Source: Nitrospinota bacterium
Lineage (GTDB): Bacteria; Nitrospinota; Nitrospinia; Nitrospinales; VA-1
Direction of reading: 5' to 3'
Length of the DNA stretch: 8,953 bases
NCBI GenBank assembly: GCA_022567815.1
Contig: JADFGI010000101.1
Coordinates: 1 to 8,953 of the forward strand
Shown here: in pieces, positions 5,922-8,953 of the stretch
Layout of the letters: every line of letters begins with the position of its first letter
How positions within the stretch are numbered: the first letter of the stretch is position 1
Translations under genes and position numbers: made by a program
Notes under the pieces: model-generated
What the model saw: only the letters and a program-made list of their open reading frames with translations
What the model was told of the DNA's origin: nothing
Database searches by the model: none

Positions 5922-6254
5922 ATGAGCAGAACACGAAAGAATTATCCTGCGAGTTTTAAGGCAAAGGTAGCCTTGGCGGCGTTGCGTGAGGAAGCTCCGA
6001 TATCGGAGTTGGCTTTAAAATACGGGGTCCATGCGACGGTGATTCACCGCTGGAAGAAAGAGGCGGTTGCGTCGATGGAGGCGGGATTTTCCGGCAAGTT
6101 GGATGTTCAGAAAAACGATCATGCGACGGAAGTTAAAGAACTGCATGCCAAGATTGGCCAGTTGAGTGTGGAGCGGGATTTTTTGGTCGATGCCTCCAAC
6201 CGGTTGGGGTTAGGAGGCGGCAGGAAATGGGTGAGCCATCCAACGATGATTTGA
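5922..6254 (+). CDS. IS-A OrfA, DNA-binding subunit of IS3-family transposase
   Basis: A 110-residue OrfA that recognises the element's ends. The N-terminal region (YPASFKAKVALAALREEAP, 8-26) leads into a helix-turn-helix (ISELALKYGVHATVIHRWKK, 27-46). A heptad-rich helix follows (VKELHAKIGQLSVERDFL, 71-88) for multimerisation with OrfAB. I chose the ATG at 5922 because the AAGGAGGG site ends 8 nt upstream, whereas the ATG at 5916 is too close; MSRTRKNY is also the usual family start. Its 3' end overlaps orfB by 28 bases in the -1 relation. A T_TTT_TTG heptamer lies at 6179-6185 inside the coiled-coil end. Confidence 0.88.
   Translation: MSRTRKNYPASFKAKVALAALREEAPISELALKYGVHATVIHRWKKEAVASMEAGFSGKLDVQKNDHATEVKELHAKIGQLSVERDFLVDASNRLGLGGGRKWVSHPTMI
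6179..6185 (+). other. Candidate -1 slippery heptamer T_TTT_TTG in IS-A orfA
   Basis: In the orfA frame the codons GAT TTT TTG give T_TTT_TTG, where tandem slippage would enter the orfB frame. That frame is open from here to the orfB ATG. The site lies upstream of where IS3-family fusions usually cross, and I see no clear stimulatory stem. Re-initiation at the orfB ATG is an alternative. Confidence 0.35.
6211..6217 (+). promoter_or_regulatory. Internal ribosome binding site for IS-A orfB
   Basis: TAGGAGG ends 9 nt before the ATG at 6227, inside orfA. It supports independent or coupled translation of orfB, in addition to any frameshift fusion. Confidence 0.5.
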
Positions 6255-7081
6255 GCATTAGGGTGCAATGCCGTTTGCTTTCGATCAGCCGGTCTGGCTG
6301 GTATTATGATCCCAAAGGGGAACATCCGCTGAATTTAAAGTTGATGCGTTTGATCGATGAACAGTTTTTGCTCACGCCCTATTACGGGAGTCGCCAGATG
6401 GCGCGGCACTTGCGGCGGCAGGGTTATTGCGTGGGTCGTCATCGTGTACGGCGTTTGATGCGGATCATGGGTCTGCGCGCAATTTACCAGGAACCGCGCA
6501 CCAGCCAGCCGCACCCGGCGCATAAAGTATATCCGTATCTATTGCGGAATCTGGCGGTCACACAAGCTAATCAGGTTTGGTGCACGGACATCACCTATAT
6601 CCCGATCAGGCGGGGATTTTTATATCTGGTGGCGATCATGGACTGGCATAGCCGCAAAGTGCTCTCATGGCGGCTGTCCAATACGATGGATACCCTGTTT
6701 TGCGTTGAAGCCCTGGAAGAAGCTCTCGATTTGTATGGCAGGCCAGAGATTTTCAACACGGATCAGGGATCGCAGTTCACGTCTTTTGATTTCACCTCTG
6801 TGCTGAAAGAAAACGGGATCAAAATCTCAATGGATGGAAAAGGCCGGTGGATGGACAACGTGTTTATCGAACGGCTCTGGCGGAGTCTGAAATACGAATG
6901 CGTTTACCTCAACGCCTTTGAAGACGGCGCTCAGGCTCGCCAGCAGATTGGCGCATGGCTGACGCACTATAATCAAACCCGGCCCCATTCCACTTTCAAT
7001 GGACAAACACCGGATGAGGTTTACAATAAAGCAAAAAATTATCAGGGGCATGCCCCTGATAACAGAAAGAATGTGGCATAA
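6227..7081 (+). CDS. IS-A OrfB, IS3-family DDE transposase catalytic part
   Basis: A 284-residue OrfB of normal length that carries out strand cleavage and transfer, usually as an OrfAB fusion. An HTH_21-like region (LKLMRLIDEQFLLTPYYGSR, 37-56, to RLMRIMGLRAIY, 76-87) precedes the rve integrase core. Catalytic residues are Asp121 (WCTDITYI), Asp179 (NTDQGSQF) and Glu215 (NVFIERLW), with 35 residues between the last two (DD35E). The C-terminal HYNQTRPHSTFNGQTPDEVY (247-266) is the classic IS3 ending. A 13-codon tail follows, encoded partly by a 24-base palindrome. No inactivating mutation is visible, so the element may still be active. It overlaps orfA in the -1 frame. Confidence 0.95.
   Translation: MGEPSNDDLSIRVQCRLLSISRSGWYYDPKGEHPLNLKLMRLIDEQFLLTPYYGSRQMARHLRRQGYCVGRHRVRRLMRIMGLRAIYQEPRTSQPHPAHKVYPYLLRNLAVTQANQVWCTDITYIPIRRGFLYLVAIMDWHSRKVLSWRLSNTMDTLFCVEALEEALDLYGRPEIFNTDQGSQFTSFDFTSVLKENGIKISMDGKGRWMDNVFIERLWRSLKYECVYLNAFEDGAQARQQIGAWLTHYNQTRPHSTFNGQTPDEVYNKAKNYQGHAPDNRKNVA
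7039..7062. repeat. Perfect 24-base palindrome at the 3' end of IS-A orfB
   Basis: TTATCAGGGGCA is followed immediately by its exact reverse complement, TGCCCCTGATAA. In RNA this makes a 10-bp stem with a CATG loop, ending 19 bases before the final base of the orfB stop codon. No T tract follows. It could stabilise or attenuate the transposase mRNA, block read-through from outside, or mark a small inserted hairpin. Confidence 0.7.
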
Positions 7082-7117
7082 CATCAATCAACCTGTAGCT
7101 TAACTTTGCCGAAATCC

Positions 7118-7142
7118 TGTCCAACAAACCAGGACCACCTCT
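7118..7142 (-). repeat. Right terminal inverted repeat of IS-A
   Basis: Read on the minus strand from 7142 it starts AGAGGTGGTCC and reaches GGACA at 7118, matching the left end at 18 of 25 positions. It directly abuts the kinase fragment. Confidence 0.8.
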
Positions 7143-7144
7143 AA

Positions 7145-7633
7145 ACGCTTGAGTTACAGTGGAAAGTATTTGTGAGAGTCCATCGATCCCACTTGATTTT
7201 AATCTTCGGTAGTGCGTCATCCTTTCTTGGTTTTCTGGTTATGTTTGCATGGCATGCCAACCTACCTATCCTGATTCAGACCCAATCTACTTTTGTACCA
7301 ATGCAATACAACACGGCGTTGGGTTTTCTCTTCTCTGGTCTTGGGCTTATTCTAGTGAAATTTTCCAGGGTGGGATTGGGGAAATTTGTGGGAATTCTTG
7401 TTTCTTTACTTGGCGGATTGACCTTAATCCAATATTTCTTTGATATAGACTTTGGCATCGATCAATTAGTGATTGAAAGTTTTATTCAAATCCAAACATC
7501 CCACCCAGGGCGCATGGCCCCAAATACAGCTCTGTCTTTTTTTCTTTTTGGAGTCTACCTGCTATGTTGGAACAATAGAAACAAGAGTTCTATAGTGACC
7601 TTCCAAGTATTACAGGAGTTTCCGATCAACTAA
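7145..7633 (+). pseudogene. N-terminal membrane part of a broken sensor histidine kinase
   Basis: Open from 7145, with a possible GTG start at 7172 that has no clear ribosome site. The fragment encodes several hydrophobic helices and the phrases MQYNTALGFLFSGLGLIL and TSHPGRMAPNTALSFFLFG. These are typical of the integral-membrane sensory N-terminus found before PAS, GGDEF or kinase domains. The native-looking sequence stops at about CWNN (near 7575). The frame then drifts through unrelated codons to a TAA at 7631-7633. Sequence continuing in the next frame is the C-terminal part of a kinase, so the middle (PAS and HisKA) has been deleted out of frame. The 5' end may also be trimmed, because IS-A ends only 2-3 bases before the open stretch. 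Confidence 0.75.
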
Positions 7634-7880
7634 AACAGGTGGTTTTGAATTTACTGCAAAACGCAGAAGAGGCCATCCCAGAAGGTGGTGGTAAAATTGA
7701 AATTCGTACAGAAGTGTTTTCTTCATTTATTAAAATTGAGATTCATGATAACGGAGTGGGTATCGAGCCAGATACAATAAAAAATATATTTGATCCTTTT
7801 TTTACCACCAAATCGAAAGTTAAAAAAACCGGGTTAGGTCTTTCAGTTAGCTATGGAATTATAAAAGCCCATAGGGGGGA
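7579..7880 (+). pseudogene. C-terminal ATPase fragment of the broken sensor histidine kinase
   Basis: In the -1 frame relative to the N-terminal fragment, this reads FYSDLPSITGVSDQLKQVVL and then the N box NLLQNAEEAI. It continues with the G1 box DNGVGI, the F box FDPFFTTK and the G2 box KTGLGLSVSYGIIKAHRG. These are the ATP-binding motifs of HATPase_c, the catalytic domain of two-component histidine kinases. No phosphoacceptor (H box) region precedes it. The reading is cut at 7880/7881, where IS-B begins with TGACCTGCCCCCC. A possible ATG-like internal start at 7639 (GTG in the DNA) is inside the N box and not a real start. With HisKA missing and the 3' end lost, the gene is dead. Confidence 0.8.
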
Positions 7881-7957
7881 TGACCTGCCCCCCGAAAACT
7901 GATCCAGGTTGTATGTTAGGATTTGGATCAAAAAACCTGATGATTGGGGAGGGGGAA

Positions 7958-8236
7958 ATGGGCAAGAAAAGGTATCAGCCAGAGCAAATCATAGGTTATT
8001 TAAGGGAAGCAGAGATTTTGTTGGCCAAGGGCAGCACGATTAGCCAGGTCTGTTGGAAGATAGGCATTACGGAGCAGACCTATTACCGATGGCGGCGAGA
8101 TTATGGCAGTTTGAGTGTGGATCAGGCCAAGCGATTGAAGGAGATGGAAAAGGAGAATGTCCGATTGAAGCAGCTGGTGGCTGATCTGTCTTTGGATAAA
8201 GCTATATTGAAAGAAGTTGCCGAGGGAAAGTATTAA
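7958..8236 (+). CDS. IS-B OrfA, DNA-binding subunit of IS3-family transposase
   Basis: A 92-residue OrfA starting MGKKRYQPEQIIGYLREAE. A helix-turn-helix occupies about 25-47 (GSTISQVCWKIGITEQTYYR and WRR). A heptad leucine/isoleucine helix follows (AKRLKEMEKENVRLKQLVAD, 57-76) and runs to LKEVAEGKY. The ATG at 7958 is preceded by GGGGAGGGGG and gives the family's normal N-terminus. The same frame is open back to 7880, but those codons are IS terminal sequence. The last codons GAG GGA AAG TAT TAA contain a slippery heptamer that leads into orfB. Confidence 0.9.
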   Translation: MGKKRYQPEQIIGYLREAEILLAKGSTISQVCWKIGITEQTYYRWRRDYGSLSVDQAKRLKEMEKENVRLKQLVADLSLDKAILKEVAEGKY

Positions 8237-8312
8237 GCCCGACAAAGAAGCGGCGAGCCGTGTTTCATGTGATGGAACAATTCAATGTTTCAGAACGGAG
8301 GGTTTGTCGGGC
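8224..8312 (+). promoter_or_regulatory. Programmed -1 frameshift signal of IS-B: slippery heptamer plus branched stem
   Basis: G_GGA_AAG (8224-8230) is a canonical X_XXY_YYZ heptamer in the orfA frame, two codons before its stop. After a 6-base spacer, GCCCGACAAA (8237-8246) pairs perfectly with TTTGTCGGGC (8303-8312). The 56-base loop contains a second hairpin, GTTTCAT-GTG-ATGGAAC (8262-8278), with one wobble. Slippage enters the orfB frame at GTA (8230). Heptamer, spacer length and stem all match known IS3-family frameshift signals; efficiency is unknown. Confidence 0.75.
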
Positions 8313-8953
8313 GTTAAGTCAGCCTCGTTCCACTCAGCGTTATCGCCCGAGGACAAGGGATGATGAAGAGCGGTTGATAGAACGGATGATTGAGCTGGCG
8401 ACAAAATATGGTCGCTATGGATACCGCAGGATCACAGCTTTATTGCAAAGGGAAGGCTTTAAGGTGAATCATAAACGAGTGGAACGTCTCTGGCGGAGAG
8501 AAGGTTTAAAGGTTCCACAAAAACAGCCTAAGAGGAAACGATTATGGCTAAACGACGGTTCTTGTATTCGGTTGAGACCTAAGTTCAAGGATCATGTGTG
8601 GAGTTATGATTTTGTGGCTACCCGCACAGAGGATGGACGGCCTTTACGTATATTGACGCTTATTGATGAGTATACGAGGGAATGCCTGGTTCTTAAAGTA
8701 GCTCGTCGATTACGATCACAGGATGTATTGGAACAGCTTGGTTACTTGTTTATTTATAGAGGGCTGCCGGGATTTATTCGCTCGGATAATGGGCCGGAGT
8801 TTACGGCAAAAGCTGTCAGGTACTGGTTGGAACGATTGGGTGTTCAAACCCTGTTTATCCAACCAGGAAGTCCTTGGGAAAATGGATACAATGAGTCGTT
8901 CAATGGCAAGCTGAGAGATGAACTGTTGGATGGGGAAATCTTCAGAACCTTGA
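8230..8953 (+). CDS. IS-B OrfB, DDE transposase catalytic part, cut by window edge
   Basis: This frame has no good start of its own (GTG at 8260 and ATG at 8272 lack ribosome sites), so it is probably made as an OrfAB fusion by -1 frameshifting. Counting from the shift, residues about 44-88 contain an HTH_21-like region (KYGRYGYRRITALLQREGF). The rve core follows, with Asp127 (WSYDFVATRT), Asp186 (RSDNGPEF) and Glu222 (NGYNESFNGKLRDELL). Thirty-five residues separate the last two (DD35E). The sequence runs off at FRTL; the C-terminal NxxRPHxxLG part is outside. No stop or frameshift is seen inside, so the element may be active. Confidence 0.92.

Larger units (their letters stand above)
5855..7142 (+). 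mobile_element. IS-A, complete IS3-family insertion sequence
   Basis: About 1.29 kb carrying orfA and orfB in the usual -1 phase, bounded by imperfect terminal inverted repeats. The outer 11 bases, AGAGGTGGTCC, are identical at both ends, and 18 of the first 25 match. A further shared box, GTTAAGCTAC, lies at 5884-5893 and, inverted, at 7095-7104. If the ends follow the IS3-family TG...CA rule, the element would be 5860-7137. No direct repeat flanks either boundary choice. The left end lies in the cytochrome-barrel gene and the right end abuts a kinase fragment. OrfB most resembles the IS3 subgroup; this is from memory of the family. Confidence 0.9.
7881..8953 (+). mobile_element. IS-B, IS3-family (IS407-like) insertion sequence, right end outside window
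   Basis: The left end begins TGACCTGCCCCCCGAAAACT, a typical IS3-family terminus, exactly where the kinase ATPase domain breaks off. orfA and orfB follow, and the window ends inside orfB. OrfA and OrfB differ clearly from those of IS-A, so the two elements were acquired separately. Subgroup placement is by resemblance. The right end and target duplication cannot be seen. Confidence 0.88.

Noticed and set aside
7880..7957. Longer start for IS-B orfA at 7880
   Set aside because: The extra codons are the IS terminal repeat and leader. The ATG at 7958 has a ribosome site and the family's normal N-terminus.
8723..8914. 63-codon frame within IS-B orfB
   Set aside because: It lies in another frame of the transposase catalytic core, which is clearly the coding frame.
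1..8953. CRISPR array, tRNA, rRNA, toxin-antitoxin or phage-defence genes
   Set aside because: No regularly spaced repeats, cloverleaf, ribosomal RNA motifs or recognisable defence proteins were seen on either strand.

Overview
This window looks like a patch of chromosome from an uncultured-type Gram-negative bacterium. It carries outer-membrane and periplasmic c-type cytochromes, a nitric-oxide-response membrane protein and a visible scar of insertion sequences. The IPAFAR...CxxCH...FPKLN cytochrome/beta-barrel fusion and the GSxxTGM-type monoheme cytochrome suggest Nitrospinota, Nitrospirota or deltaproteobacteria-like lineages. That placement is inference from family resemblance; no taxonomic marker gene is present.

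Left part (1-1296, minus strand): nnrS, cut by the window edge, is preceded by a small five-cysteine protein that I do not recognise. A short decayed reading frame overlaps the nnrS start. The upstream region (1297-1806) has no gene but contains several short palindromes, an inverted repeat facing the small gene, and a possible insertion-sequence end.

Middle (1807-5906): a plus-strand gene encodes an exported seven-repeat FG-GAP (integrin-alpha-like) beta-propeller. After 300 bases of hairpin-rich non-coding DNA come two minus-strand genes: a small periplasmic monoheme cytochrome c and, upstream of it, a fused monoheme cytochrome/outer-membrane barrel with Cyc2-like architecture. The fusion gene has lost its signal peptide, because its present start codon lies inside the end of an insertion sequence.

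Right part (5855-8953): two different IS3-family elements flank a dead sensor histidine kinase. IS-A (about 5855-7142) is complete, with orfA, orfB and recognisable terminal inverted repeats. Its two flanks belong to unrelated genes and show no target duplication, so DNA was lost or rearranged there. The kinase fossil (7145-7880) keeps its membrane N-terminus and its ATPase domain in different frames; the middle is deleted and the 3' end is cut by IS-B. IS-B (7881 to beyond the window) has an orfA/orfB overlap with a G_GGA_AAG slippery heptamer. A perfect 10-bp stem follows 6 nt later, a textbook layout for programmed -1 frameshifting.

I did not find an obviously new multi-gene system. The most informative observations are the IS-B frameshift cassette, the cytochrome-barrel gene beheaded by IS-A, the twice-broken kinase between two IS3 elements, and the unrecognised cysteine-rich protein next to nnrS.
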